From the NCBI GenBank assembly GCA_964242415.1, contig CAXTAT010000021.1:34706-98705 (forward strand): a stretch of 64,000 nt of DNA, written 5' to 3'. This document shows positions 33,432 through 42,012 of this stretch, piece after piece. The stretch's first letter is position 1, and every line of letters starts with the position of its first letter. The notes beneath the pieces are model-generated. The model was given only the letters and a program-made list of their open reading frames with translations. It made no database searches and was not told the origin of the DNA. The DNA is from DASWOJ01 sp964242415 (lineage in GTDB: Bacteria; Pseudomonadota; Alphaproteobacteria; Acetobacterales; Acetobacteraceae). The position numbers were made by a program, and so were the translations under genes.

Positions 33432-33509
33432 CGTGGGGGCCTGGGATGTTGGCGTGCTTGTCGAGATAGCCCCAAAGCCAGAGCCGGTTGCGGGCATCGG
33501 GGCAGGTCG

Positions 33510-34343
33510 CTACGCGGCCGTCCAATGCTCCGGCATGTCAAACGTGATGCCGAACCACTTCTGCTGCAGCTTCGCCATCTCGCCATTCTTGCGCTGCGTC
33601 AGCAGGAAGCCGTCCAGTATGTCCAGCACCTCGGTGTTGCCCTTCTTCACCGCCCAGGCGATGTAGATCTTCTTCGACACCGGCTGCCCCAGCTCGAACA
33701 CGCCGGGCTTGTCGTTGACCAGGCTCTGCAGGTTGATCTGCGTGTTCACCACGTAGTCCGTCCGGCCGATTGCCAGGTCCTGGTAGGCCTCGGGGTAGCT
33801 GACATACTGCACGACCTCGCCCATCTTGCCGCCGGTCGCACGCAGCATCGCCTCCAACTCCGGCAGCGAGGCCAGCATGGCGCTGCCGGCTTGCACGCCG
33901 CACGTCTTGCCCGCCAGGTCCTTGATCCCCGCGATGGCCGTGTTGCCCTTCTTCTTCACGTAGTAGTCGGTGGACTCCGCAATGGGGCTACAGAAGTCCA
34001 GGAACTTCTCCCGCTCAGGCGTGATCAGCGCGGCGGTGACGGCAGCGTCGTACTTGCCGCTGCCGACGCCGGGCAGCAGGCCGGTCCAGGGGATCGTTTC
34101 CTGGCGGACCTGGAACGGCACAGTCTTGCGCATCAGCTCCAGCAGCTCGGTGTCGTAGCCGGTGGGCTTGCCGTCCTGGATGAACTCGAACGGCTTGAAG
34201 TCGTCCTCGGTGGCGACGACCATGTAGCCGCGGGCCTTGATCTCGGCCAGCGAGGCCGCCCGGGCAGGATGCAGCACTCCGGCGCCGGTCAGCAGCGCCG
34301 CGGTAGCGCCGGTCTTCAGCAGGTCGCGTCGTGTGGCCTTCAT
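33510..34343 (-). CDS. Polar amino acid ABC transporter, substrate-binding protein
   Basis: A 277-residue periplasmic binding protein (SBP family 3). A Tat-like leader, TRRDLLKTG at 4-12 with cleavage near ARA-ASL (about residue 29-30), precedes the mature fold. EDDFKPFEFIQDGKPTGYDTELLELM is the first ligand-binding half, and DYVVNTQINLQSLV is in the second. A Tat leader is unusual for this family but known in alphaproteobacteria. ATG at 34343 has GAGGA upstream. It is followed by the two permeases and the ATPase after a repeat. Confidence 0.93.
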   Translation of the reverse strand: MKATRRDLLKTGATAALLTGAGVLHPARAASLAEIKARGYMVVATEDDFKPFEFIQDGKPTGYDTELLELMRKTVPFQVRQETIPWTGLLPGVGSGKYDAAVTAALITPEREKFLDFCSPIAESTDYYVKKKGNTAIAGIKDLAGKTCGVQAGSAMLASLPELEAMLRATGGKMGEVVQYVSYPEAYQDLAIGRTDYVVNTQINLQSLVNDKPGVFELGQPVSKKIYIAWAVKKGNTEVLDILDGFLLTQRKNGEMAKLQQKWFGITFDMPEHWTAA

Positions 34344-34416
34344 GGATCGGTCCTCTTGTGGTGATCAGTCGCCGGCTTTGGTCGCCCGCCCGCCTTGGTC
34401 GGTCGCCGGCTATTGG

Positions 34417-35274
34417 TCAGTCAAACGTGAAGCCCTGCTCCCGCAGCCACGGCGGGAAGGCCGCACCCTCGCCCTGGGCGGATTGGCGCGTTTTGTCCTC
34501 GGACCAGCCATACTGCGCGGCGGCGCCGAACCGCTCCGGCGCGCGCTGCTTGGCCGGAGGGGTCGGGTTGCGCGCCTCCCGCTCGGTGTCATAGCGCGCG
34601 ATGGCCTCTGGCAGCGCCGCGTCGTCGTAGCCGTCCCGGTGCAGCGTCAGGCTGGGCGGCAGGCGCAGGCTGGCGTGGCCCTCATCCGCCGGCCAGCCCA
34701 GGCACAGCCCGGCCACGGGGAACACGCCGGCCGGCAGCGCCAGCACCTCCGCCACCAGCGGCGCCTGGTTCCGCAGCACGCTGATCGGGCACACCCCCAG
34801 CCCGGCGCTTTCGGCGGCGAGGATGCAGGTCTGCAGCGCCAGGGCCGCATCCACGGCGGCGTTGAAGAAGCCCTCCAGCCCCCTGTTCGTCGCAGGGTGG
34901 CCGCGCAGGACGCCCAGGGTCTCCAGGCGCCGTGTGTCGCCGAGGAACACCAGGAACACCGGCGAGGCGCCGATCCAGGGCATGGCGGGGAACGGCGCCG
35001 CGAGCGCGGCCCGCTTCGCCGGGTCATCGACGACGAGGAGGCCGGCCTGCTGGAAATCGGACTTCGATGACGCGCACAGCGCCGCGTGGCACAGCAGGTC
35101 GATCAGCGCCGGGGGAACGGGGCGGTCCGTGTACCAGCGGTGGGTCCGGCGTTGCAGCACCTGGGCGATGAACGGGCATTCCGGTGCATCAAGCCCCGTT
35201 GCGCTGGCCGCCGATCCGACGGTCATGGATGCGGCGGACCCAAAACGGTCACGCATGGCGGTGTCGATGGTCAT
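34417..35274 (-). CDS. Nitroreductase-family flavoprotein
   Basis: A 285-residue FMN protein. The nitroreductase fold starts at RRTHRWYTDRPVPPALIDLL (about 42-61). CASSKSDFQQAGLLVV resembles the FMN-phosphate and ring-binding stretch, and AGLGVCPISVLRN with LCLGWPAD near the middle complete it. The extra 25-residue Ala/Ser-rich N-terminus and the C-terminal tail (about 225-285) are not conserved features I can assign. It may reduce nitro groups or quinones. It lies 73 bp upstream of the binding-protein gene in the same direction, so it may be the first gene of that operon. Confidence 0.87.
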   Translation of the reverse strand: MTIDTAMRDRFGSAASMTVGSAASATGLDAPECPFIAQVLQRRTHRWYTDRPVPPALIDLLCHAALCASSKSDFQQAGLLVVDDPAKRAALAAPFPAMPWIGASPVFLVFLGDTRRLETLGVLRGHPATNRGLEGFFNAAVDAALALQTCILAAESAGLGVCPISVLRNQAPLVAEVLALPAGVFPVAGLCLGWPADEGHASLRLPPSLTLHRDGYDDAALPEAIARYDTEREARNPTPPAKQRAPERFGAAAQYGWSEDKTRQSAQGEGAAFPPWLREQGFTFD

Positions 35275-35418
35275 TGTTGGCCGGTCATGTGCTGCAGGTC
35301 AGCAAGGGACGTGCCATCTGCGGTTCAACACCCCGTACCCGCCATGAACCGTCAGCATGCTGACGGCTGCCTGCCGCTTGGGCAGCTTCGCCCCGCCGTG
35401 CCCAGGCGCTGCACACCG

Positions 35419-36504
35419 CTACCGCCCAAAAACCTGCCGCAGCCGCAGCCACGCCAGGCGCAGCAGCAGCCGACCTCCCGACAATGCCGCGGGTGCCGGC
35501 GCCGTGCCGCCATCCAGGCGCGCAGCCAGGTTGCGGGCGAACACCCCGGCGATCTCGCCCGCCAGCAGGTCCACCACCCGGCCGCGTGCCAGTTGCGACA
35601 GCGCGCCCCGCAGCCCGTACTCCACGGCCACGTCCAGCACGCAGCCGTCCTCCCCATCGGGCACAACCTGGAAGCGTGCGACGGCGTTCAGCCGGGTGCC
35701 GCTGGCCTGGTCTTGCCCGGTGCCCTGCACCACCCCGCTGCGGCTCGCCTCGTCATACGACAGCGTCGCCGTGCCGCCGAAGCGGGCGCGCACCGGACCC
35801 AGCGCCACGACCATATGGCCCTCAATGCGGTCTTGCTCGGCCATGGTGAGCTGTGCGCCGGGGATGCAGGCCGCCAGCAGCGCCGGGTCCTGCAATGCCT
35901 GCCAGACCCGCTTGGCGGGCTGCTCGAAGCGCAGCCGCTGCCGCAATCCCTCGGCGGCGGAGGCCCGGCTCGGCTGATCCGTCGCCTGGACCCGGCCAAA
36001 CCGCGCCGCCGACACCGGCAACGGGGCCGGGCGGTCGATCGCCAGGCGCTCATCCAGCACCCGGCGCACCGCCCGCACGATGCCGTTGTAGCCGGTGCAG
36101 CGGCACAGGTTGCCCGCCAGCTCCAGCCGCACCCGGTCGTCATCCGCGTCTGGCAGCCGCCGCACGATGTCGCGCGCCGTCACCAGCATCCCCGGCGTGC
36201 AATAGCCGCACTGCAGCGCATGCTCGGCCGAGAACGCCACGCGCAGCCGGGCCATGACGGGATCGTCCTCCAGTCCCTCGATGGTCCGCACGTCCGCGCC
36301 ATCGCACCCGGCAGCATAGGCGATGCAAGACCGCGCCGGCTCGCCGTCCAGCAGCACCGTGCAGGCGCCGCAGACGCCGTGCTCGCAGCCGGTGTGCGTG
36401 CCGGTCAGCAGCAGGTGGCCGCGCACGAAGTCCGCCAAGTGGGTGCGCGGCTCCACCTCCGCCGTCACGGCCCGGCCGTTCACCACCATGCGAACGGCCG
36501 TCAT
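35419..36504 (-). CDS. Fused 2Fe-2S subunit and CoxG-like protein of a molybdenum hydroxylase
   Basis: A 361-residue protein. Residues 1-160 are the small iron-sulfur subunit of the xanthine dehydrogenase/CO dehydrogenase family. The plant-ferredoxin cluster is C40, C45, C48, C60 and the second cluster is C99, C102, C134, C136. Residues about 187-340 form an SRPBCC domain like CoxG, which in CO dehydrogenase gene clusters is a separate gene linked to maturation or membrane binding. The join through a short Pro/Ala linker (150-185) is a fusion. ATG at 36504 overlaps the stop of the FAD subunit as ATGA. It ends the operon. Confidence 0.9.
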   Translation of the reverse strand: MTAVRMVVNGRAVTAEVEPRTHLADFVRGHLLLTGTHTGCEHGVCGACTVLLDGEPARSCIAYAAGCDGADVRTIEGLEDDPVMARLRVAFSAEHALQCGYCTPGMLVTARDIVRRLPDADDDRVRLELAGNLCRCTGYNGIVRAVRRVLDERLAIDRPAPLPVSAARFGRVQATDQPSRASAAEGLRQRLRFEQPAKRVWQALQDPALLAACIPGAQLTMAEQDRIEGHMVVALGPVRARFGGTATLSYDEASRSGVVQGTGQDQASGTRLNAVARFQVVPDGEDGCVLDVAVEYGLRGALSQLARGRVVDLLAGEIAGVFARNLAARLDGGTAPAPAALSGGRLLLRLAWLRLRQVFGR

Positions 36505-37289
36505 GCGCCCGGCGCCGCTGCTGATGGCGCCACCCCGACCATCGCCAGCGCCCGGCGCATCGCCACGATCTGCAGGCGGCGGTCCACCGGGTCCAGGAAG
36601 GCCAGCGCCGCCTCCACGCCATCCAGCCCGTCCAGCACCACCGGCGGCCCGCCGACCGCGCCGATCACCACGCGGCGGGCGTCCGGCCCCACCACGCAGG
36701 CCGCCATGGCGTGCGCGAACTCGCCGGGCTTGCGGCACAGCTTGCAGTAGCCCCAGCGCGCCCCGGCCGGCAGGCGCGGCACCCGCACGGCGCGCACGAT
36801 CTCCCCCGGGTCCAGCACGGTCTGGTAGGGGCCGGTCACGAAGCGGTCCAGCGCCACCGCCCGCCGGGTGGTCAGCACGGCGGCGCGCAGGGCGGTCAGC
36901 GTGGTCAGCCAGTCCGCAGCCGGGTCGGCGTGGCACAGGCTGCCGCCGATGGTGCCGCGGGTGCGGACGGCCCGGTAGGCGATGCCACCCGCAATGCGCG
37001 CGAGGATGCCGACGCCGGCAGCATCCACGATGTCCGGCGTCCGGCCGTCCGCAATGGCGGCGTGCGTGATGGCCGCGCCGAGGGTCACGGCATCCGCCGC
37101 CGCCTCCGCCCCTTGCAGCTCCGCCAGGCCCGCCAGCGGCACCACGGTACCGGGCCGGGCGGCGCGCAGGTTCAGCATGGGGCCGAGCGACTGCCCGCCC
37201 GCCATCGCCCGCGCCATATCCCCGCCCAGCAACGTCGCGGCCTCTGCCAGCCCGGCCGGGCGCGCCCAGGCGAACGCGGCCGGCTTCAC
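36501..37289 (-). CDS. FAD-binding subunit of a molybdenum hydroxylase (CoxM-like)
   Basis: A 262-residue medium subunit that passes electrons from the iron-sulfur clusters to the final acceptor through FAD. It has the FAD-binding domain motif AMAGGQSLGPMLNLR near 27-41, and TRGTIGGSLCHADPAADW near 106-123, the TIGG/HxDPA-type loop. GTG at 37289 is chosen, as it gives the family start KPAAFAWARP and has GGGGG upstream; the longer frame to 37586 is inside the large-subunit gene. It lies 10 bases after the large-subunit stop. Confidence 0.92.
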   Translation of the reverse strand: MKPAAFAWARPAGLAEAATLLGGDMARAMAGGQSLGPMLNLRAARPGTVVPLAGLAELQGAEAAADAVTLGAAITHAAIADGRTPDIVDAAGVGILARIAGGIAYRAVRTRGTIGGSLCHADPAADWLTTLTALRAAVLTTRRAVALDRFVTGPYQTVLDPGEIVRAVRVPRLPAGARWGYCKLCRKPGEFAHAMAACVVGPDARRVVIGAVGGPPVVLDGLDGVEAALAFLDPVDRRLQIVAMRRALAMVGVAPSAAAPGA

Positions 37290-37299
37290 GGCACCCCCG

Positions 37300-39828
37300 T
37301 CATGCCGCCGCCAGCACGGCTGCGACCACCCGGCGTGCGGTGATCGGCAGCCGGTCCACCCGCGCGCCCAGGCCGCGCAACGCATCGTTGACCGCGTTGG
37401 CGATGGCGGCCGGCGGGCCGATGGCGCCGCCTTCGCCGATGCCCTTCTGCCCGAACCGGGTGTAGGGCGACGGCGTCTGCATGTGCTCGATCCGCAGCAC
37501 CGGCACCTCGGTCGCGCCGGGCAGCGAGTAGTCGGACAGCGTTGCCGCACCGGGCTGGCCGGCGTCGTCGAACGGCATTTCCTCATGCAGCGCGGTGCCG
37601 ATGCCCTGGGCGACGCCGCCGGTTACCTGGCCATCGACGATCATCGGGTTCACCAGAGCGCCGCCGTCCTCGGTGATGGCGTAATCCAGGATGCGGACCT
37701 CGCCGGACTCGGTATCGACCGACACCGTGCAGGCATGGGCGGCGTAGCTGAAGGTGCCGCTGTCGCGCAGCGCCTTGTACCCGGCGGTCAGCTCCAGCCC
37801 GCCGTCGTCCACGTCGTCCGGCAGGTCCTGCGGGCGCAGGTACCAGGTCCGCGCCACCTCGGCGATGGACACACTGCCATGGGGTCCCCGCACCTCGCCG
37901 CCGCCCACCACCACCGCGGTGGGATCGACCTGCAGCAGGTGCGCGCCGATGCGGCCGATCCGCAGCGCCAGCGCCGAGCACGCCGCCGCTACCGCACCGC
38001 CCGCCACCACCATGCAGCGCGACCCCCAGGTGCCCGTGGAGTACGGCGTCAGCGCCGTGTCGCCATGCACCACCCGCATCCGCGCCACCGGGATGCCCAG
38101 CACCTCATGCGCCACCTGCGCCAGCGTGGTTTCCAGCCCTTGGCCGTGCGACTGCACCCCCACCCGCAGTTCCAGCCCGCCATCGGGGGTGACGCGCGCC
38201 GCCGCCTGCTCCCAGCCCGGCACCATCGGGATGCCCCACCCGGCATAGACCGACGTGCCGTGCGCGCCCTGCTCGCAGAAGATCGCCAGGCCGACGCCGG
38301 TCCGCACCGGGCCGGACTCCGCCGCCTGCCGCCGCCGCACCGCCGGAAGGTCGATCGCGGCGGCGGCGCGGCGCAGCGCCTCCGGATAGTCGCCGCTGTC
38401 GAAGTGCTTGTTGGTGATGTTGTTGAACGGCATGGCCTCGGGCGGCACCAGGTTCAGCAGGCGCACGGCGTCCGGTTGCAGCCCGGCTTCGACGGCGATG
38501 GCGTCCATGACCGTCTCCATCGCATACGCCACGCCGGACCGGGCGACGCCGCGGTATGGCAGGATCGGCGGCTTGTTGGTCGCCACCGACCAGGTGGTGC
38601 AGCGGAACGCCGCGAAGTCATAGGGGCCGGGCAGGATGCTGGCGACCTGCGCGGCCTCCAGGCAGGCGGAGAACGGGTAGATCGAGTACGCCCCGGCATC
38701 CACCGTCGCCTCGCAGTCCAGCGCCAGCAGCCGTCCGGTGCGGTCGGCGTAGGCGGTCAGCTCATAGTGGTGCTCGCGGCAGTTGGCGTTGCCGGTCAGG
38801 CCCTCGCGCCGGTCCTCGATCCAGCGGACGGGGTGGCCGAGGCGGCGGGCGAGGAAGCCGGCCACGACCTCCTCCGGCAGCAAGATCCCCTTGTAGCCGA
38901 AGCCGCCGCCCACGTCGGGGGCCACGACGCGCACCGCCTCCTCCGGCAGGCCAAGGCAGCCGGCCAGGCCGGTGCGGACGATGTGCGGCATCTGGGTGGA
39001 GGTGTGCAGCACGAGCTGGCCCATCCGGCGGTCCCAGGTGGCGACCAGGCCGCGTCCCTCGATGGGGGCCATGTGCTGCCGGGCGGTGCGCAGGGTGCGG
39101 CGGATGACAATTTCGGCCCCCATGCGGGCGTCGGGCCGGCCCAGATCGACCCGGGTTTCCAGGAACACGTTGTCGCCCCAGTGGTCGTGCAACTGCGGCG
39201 CATCCGGCGCGCGCCCGGCCAGCATGTCGGACACCGCTGGCAGCTCCTCCAGGTCCAGCTCGACCTGTTCCGCCAGGTCCTCCGCCTCCGCCCGCGTCGG
39301 GGCGACGCATACGGCCAGGGCCTCGCCGACATGGCGCACCCGCCCGGTGGCCAGCGCGGGCTGCGATGACGGCTTGAAGCCCGGCAGCGACGACACGGCG
39401 GTGATCGGCAGCACGCCCACCAGGTCGGCCGCGGTGAACACACGGTCCTCCATCCCCGGCGGCTTGCGGATGCCGCGGATGCGCGCGTGGGCCAGCGGGC
39501 TGCGGACGAACGCCAGGTCTTGCGCACCCGCCAGCCGCAGGTCGGCGATGAACTCGCCGCGTCCGCGCAGGTAGCGGTCGTCCTCCTGCCGCAGCACGGA
39601 CGCACCGACGCCCTCCGCCTTGGGCCGGTCCTGACTCCCTCTCCTCCTTCGGAAGAGGGCTGGGGTGAGGGGGTCTTGCAGCGCGATCCCCGGCCCCGAT
39701 AGCCCGATCCCGCCGAGGCTGCCAGCTCCCTGCGCCGCGCTGGCAAGCAAGACCCCCTCACCCCGGTCCTCTCCCGAAAGGGGAGAGGGAGAAGGTGCCT
39801 CGTGGTCCCCGGTCCCGGATTGCGTCAT
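37300..39828 (-). CDS. Molybdopterin-binding large subunit of a molybdenum hydroxylase (CoxL/XDH-like)
   Basis: An 842-residue catalytic subunit with molybdenum-cytosine-dinucleotide-type folds. VAPDVGGGFGYKG near 330 and the C-terminal GIGEGGAIGP near 796-805, with the conserved catalytic glutamate, are clear. The active-site loop reads PYRGVARSG, closer to form II (AYRGAGR) than to true CO dehydrogenase (AYxCSFR), so CO is unlikely to be its substrate. ATG at 39828 starts MTQSGTGDHE, but family similarity begins only at GVGASVLRQEDD, residue 74. Residues about 12-64 are translated family B repeat. The substrate may be an N-heterocycle or aldehyde. It is the first gene of a three-gene operon, divergent from an amidohydrolase. 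Confidence 0.9.
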   Translation of the reverse strand: MTQSGTGDHEAPSPSPLSGEDRGEGVLLASAAQGAGSLGGIGLSGPGIALQDPLTPALFRRRRGSQDRPKAEGVGASVLRQEDDRYLRGRGEFIADLRLAGAQDLAFVRSPLAHARIRGIRKPPGMEDRVFTAADLVGVLPITAVSSLPGFKPSSQPALATGRVRHVGEALAVCVAPTRAEAEDLAEQVELDLEELPAVSDMLAGRAPDAPQLHDHWGDNVFLETRVDLGRPDARMGAEIVIRRTLRTARQHMAPIEGRGLVATWDRRMGQLVLHTSTQMPHIVRTGLAGCLGLPEEAVRVVAPDVGGGFGYKGILLPEEVVAGFLARRLGHPVRWIEDRREGLTGNANCREHHYELTAYADRTGRLLALDCEATVDAGAYSIYPFSACLEAAQVASILPGPYDFAAFRCTTWSVATNKPPILPYRGVARSGVAYAMETVMDAIAVEAGLQPDAVRLLNLVPPEAMPFNNITNKHFDSGDYPEALRRAAAAIDLPAVRRRQAAESGPVRTGVGLAIFCEQGAHGTSVYAGWGIPMVPGWEQAAARVTPDGGLELRVGVQSHGQGLETTLAQVAHEVLGIPVARMRVVHGDTALTPYSTGTWGSRCMVVAGGAVAAACSALALRIGRIGAHLLQVDPTAVVVGGGEVRGPHGSVSIAEVARTWYLRPQDLPDDVDDGGLELTAGYKALRDSGTFSYAAHACTVSVDTESGEVRILDYAITEDGGALVNPMIVDGQVTGGVAQGIGTALHEEMPFDDAGQPGAATLSDYSLPGATEVPVLRIEHMQTPSPYTRFGQKGIGEGGAIGPPAAIANAVNDALRGLGARVDRLPITARRVVAAVLAAA
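39635..39794. repeat. Family B paired-hairpin repeat, copy 6, within a coding region
   Basis: The left half (39635-39678) starts CTCCCTCTCC and ends GGGGTGAGGGGGTCTTG. The right half (39748-39794) starts CAAGACCCCCTCACCCC and ends GGGGAGAGGGAG. It is translated as codons about 12-64 of the large hydroxylase subunit on the minus strand, with no stop codon in that frame. Confidence 0.85.
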
Positions 39829-39837
39829 GCCCAACAG

Positions 39838-39851
39838 ATCAGCATACTGAT
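39838..39851. promoter_or_regulatory. Palindrome in the divergent hydroxylase/amidohydrolase promoter region
   Basis: ATCAG and CTGAT surround four bases, with further symmetry from GATC on both sides. It lies ten bases before the hydroxylase start and 84 before the amidohydrolase start, in a 106-bp divergent region. It could bind a shared regulator; none is encoded next to it. Confidence 0.35.
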
Positions 39852-39934
39852 GATCTCGCCGGCAAGCCTCCTCTGCGGGACCCCACCCGGCGGCCAGTTG
39901 CACCATTCCAGGGCAGGATCAGGAGAACCACGGC

Positions 39935-41194
39935 ATGGACCAGCAGTTCGACACCCTCCTCCGCGGCGGGCGCGTGATCGACCCGGCGCGCGGCTTCGAC
40001 GGCCCGGCCGATGTCGCCATCACCGCGGGCCGCATCGCCGCCGTCGCGCCGGGCCTGCCGCCAGGCGCCGCCCGCGAGGTGATCGACGTCGCCGGCAAGC
40101 TGGTGCTCCCCGGCATGATCGACACGCACGGCCATGTCTATCAGCACGTCACCGGACGCTTCGGCCTAGCGCCGGACCTGGTCGGCGTCGGCAGCGGCGT
40201 TACCACCGTCGTGGACCAGGGCGGGCCAAGCTGCATGACCCTGCCGGGCTTCCGCAACTTCATCGCCGCCCCGGCCGAGACGCGGGTGCTGTGCTTCATC
40301 TCCGCCTACCTCGTCGGCGGGCTGGAGGGGCATCTGTATCCCGAGCTTTACGGCCCGGAGCAGGTGAACGTGGATGCCACCGTGAAGGCGGCGCGCGACA
40401 ACCCCGACCTGGTGCGCGGCATCAAGGCGCATGCCGAGATCGGCGGCGCCTCGCGCTGGGGCCTGGAGGTGATCAAGCTCGGCAAGCAGATCGCCCGCGG
40501 CGCCGGACTGCCGCTGTATATCCACCTGGGCCAGCTCTGGCCCACCAAGGACAGCGCCACCATCGACGCCGACGAGGTCGTGCGCGCCCTGGTGCCCCTC
40601 ATGGAGCCGGGCGACATCCTGGCCCACCCGTTCACCCGCCACCCCGGCGGCTTCATCTCTGCCGAGACCGGCGAGGTACACCCGGTGGTGTGGGAGGCGC
40701 TGGCCCGCGGCGTGCGCGTCGATGTCGGCCACGGCAGCCACTTCAGCTTCGACATGGCCCGGCGCACCTTGGAGGCTGGGATCAAGCCCTACACGCTCGG
40801 CGCCGACATGCACGGCTACAACGTGCGCGTGCCCGATGCGTCCGCCGCGGTGGTCAGCGGCAACCCGTTCTTCGGTGTCGCGCCGTTCAACCTGACCAAC
40901 GCGATGACCAAGCTGCTGGCGCTCGGCGTGCCGCTGGCCGACGTGGTGGCGACCGTCACCTCCAACCCGGCCGAGATGCTGGGCCTGCAGGACCAGATCG
41001 GCACCCTGCAGCCGGGCTGGGAGGCGGACGTGTCGGTGCTGGACGTGCTGGACGGCCGGTTCGAGCTGCGGGACAACAGCGGCGTGGTGGTGACGGCGCC
41101 GCAGATGCTGACGCCCCTGTTCGCATTGAAGGCCGGGCGGCGGTTCGATTCGGTGTCGCCGCTGATCCCCGCGCCGATGCCGATGGCGGCCTAG
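39935..41194 (+). CDS. Amidohydrolase (dihydroorotase/deacetylase-like)
   Basis: A 419-residue metal-dependent hydrolase with a TIM barrel and a flanking composite domain. LVLPGMIDTHGHVYQH near 57-72 carries the HxH metal site, LYIHLGQ near 195 and LAHPFTRHPGG near 229 carry further histidines, and YTLGADMHGYN near 288 provides the final aspartate. The C-terminal GTLQPGWEADVSVLDVLDG is the usual closing strand. Family members remove acyl, formyl or cyclic amide groups. ATG at 39935 has AGGAG upstream. The DUF1989 pair follows five bases later, so the three are one operon. Confidence 0.9.
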   Translation: MDQQFDTLLRGGRVIDPARGFDGPADVAITAGRIAAVAPGLPPGAAREVIDVAGKLVLPGMIDTHGHVYQHVTGRFGLAPDLVGVGSGVTTVVDQGGPSCMTLPGFRNFIAAPAETRVLCFISAYLVGGLEGHLYPELYGPEQVNVDATVKAARDNPDLVRGIKAHAEIGGASRWGLEVIKLGKQIARGAGLPLYIHLGQLWPTKDSATIDADEVVRALVPLMEPGDILAHPFTRHPGGFISAETGEVHPVVWEALARGVRVDVGHGSHFSFDMARRTLEAGIKPYTLGADMHGYNVRVPDASAAVVSGNPFFGVAPFNLTNAMTKLLALGVPLADVVATVTSNPAEMLGLQDQIGTLQPGWEADVSVLDVLDGRFELRDNSGVVVTAPQMLTPLFALKAGRRFDSVSPLIPAPMPMAA

Positions 41195-41199
41195 CGCCC

Positions 41200-42012
41200 A
41201 TGCTGGACGGCGCCACACCGGAGGCGCACCGCCGCCGCTATGACGCCCTGCGCCAGGCTGCCGCCGCCCGCATGGGCCGTCTGGCTGCGGCGCCCGCGGC
41301 GGGGGATGTGCTGGATGATGCGGTGGTGCTGCGGGATGCGGTGCCTGCCGGCTGGTACCGCACGTTGCGGCTGCACCCGGGCCAGACGCTGCGGGTGGTG
41401 AACCCCTCCGGCCGGTCCGCAGTGTCGGTGCTGCTGTGGAACGCGCTGGAAACGGGGGAGCGGTTCAACACCGCCGACACGCTGAAGCTGCAATGGTCGG
41501 CGCGGCTCGGCGCCGGGCAGGTGCTGCTGTCGGACATGGGGCGGGTGCTGGCCTCCATCACGGCGGACACCAGCGGGCGGCATGATGCGCTGACGGGCGG
41601 CAGCACGCCGGCCAGTGGGGCGCCCGGCCGCAACACGCGCGACAACTTCCGCATCGCCGCGGCGAAGCTGGGCCTGGACCGGCGCGATATCCCGGGCTGC
41701 CTGACCCTGTTTGCCGGCGTGCGGACCGATGCGGAGGGCCGCTTCGTCTGGGCCGGCCCCGGCACGCCCGGCGAGTTCGTGGACCTGCGGGCCGAGATGC
41801 CGCTGCTGGCGGTGCTGTCCAACTGCCCGCACCCGCTGGACCCCGCGCCCGACTGGGAAGGCGCGATCGAGGCCGTGGTGTGGACCCACCCGGCCCCTGC
41901 CGCCGACGACCCGTGCCGCACCAGCGGCGAGGAGGCGGTGCGGGCATTCGAAAATACCGCCGACTGGCTGCGCGGCGCCGGAGTTGCGGGCGGCGCCGGA
42001 GTCGCGGCATGA
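41200..42012 (+). CDS. DUF1989 protein, urea-carboxylase-associated type (first of pair)
   Basis: A 270-residue DUF1989 protein. The family core is VPAGWYRTLRLHPGQTLRVVNPSGRSAVSVLLWNA, then DTSGRHDALTGGS (the HD site) and TRDNFRIAAAKLGLDRRDIP, and LSNCPHPL near the C-terminus. In urea carboxylase gene clusters such proteins occur as pairs (UAAP1 and UAAP2), and this larger one best fits UAAP1. No urea carboxylase, allophanate hydrolase or transporter lies beside it. ATG at 41200 lies five bases after the amidohydrolase stop. The last residues come from an 18-bp tandem repeat. Confidence 0.88.
   Translation: MLDGATPEAHRRRYDALRQAAAARMGRLAAAPAAGDVLDDAVVLRDAVPAGWYRTLRLHPGQTLRVVNPSGRSAVSVLLWNALETGERFNTADTLKLQWSARLGAGQVLLSDMGRVLASITADTSGRHDALTGGSTPASGAPGRNTRDNFRIAAAKLGLDRRDIPGCLTLFAGVRTDAEGRFVWAGPGTPGEFVDLRAEMPLLAVLSNCPHPLDPAPDWEGAIEAVVWTHPAPAADDPCRTSGEEAVRAFENTADWLRGAGVAGGAGVAA
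41972..42007. repeat. 18-bp tandem duplication at the end of the first DUF1989 gene
   Basis: Units 41972-41989 and 41990-42007 differ by one base (GCGGCGCCGGAGTTGCGG against the same with C at position 14). They code for Gly-Ala-Gly-Val repeats at the C-terminus and end at the overlapping start of the next gene. Confidence 0.9.

Noticed and set aside
35419..39828. True carbon monoxide dehydrogenase
   Set aside because: The active-site loop reads PYRGVARSG, not the AYxCSFR form needed for CO oxidation.
39802..41199. A long plus-strand open frame overlapping the amidohydrolase gene
   Set aside because: It is a high-GC shadow in another frame. It has no motifs, while the frame starting at 39935 carries a full metal site.
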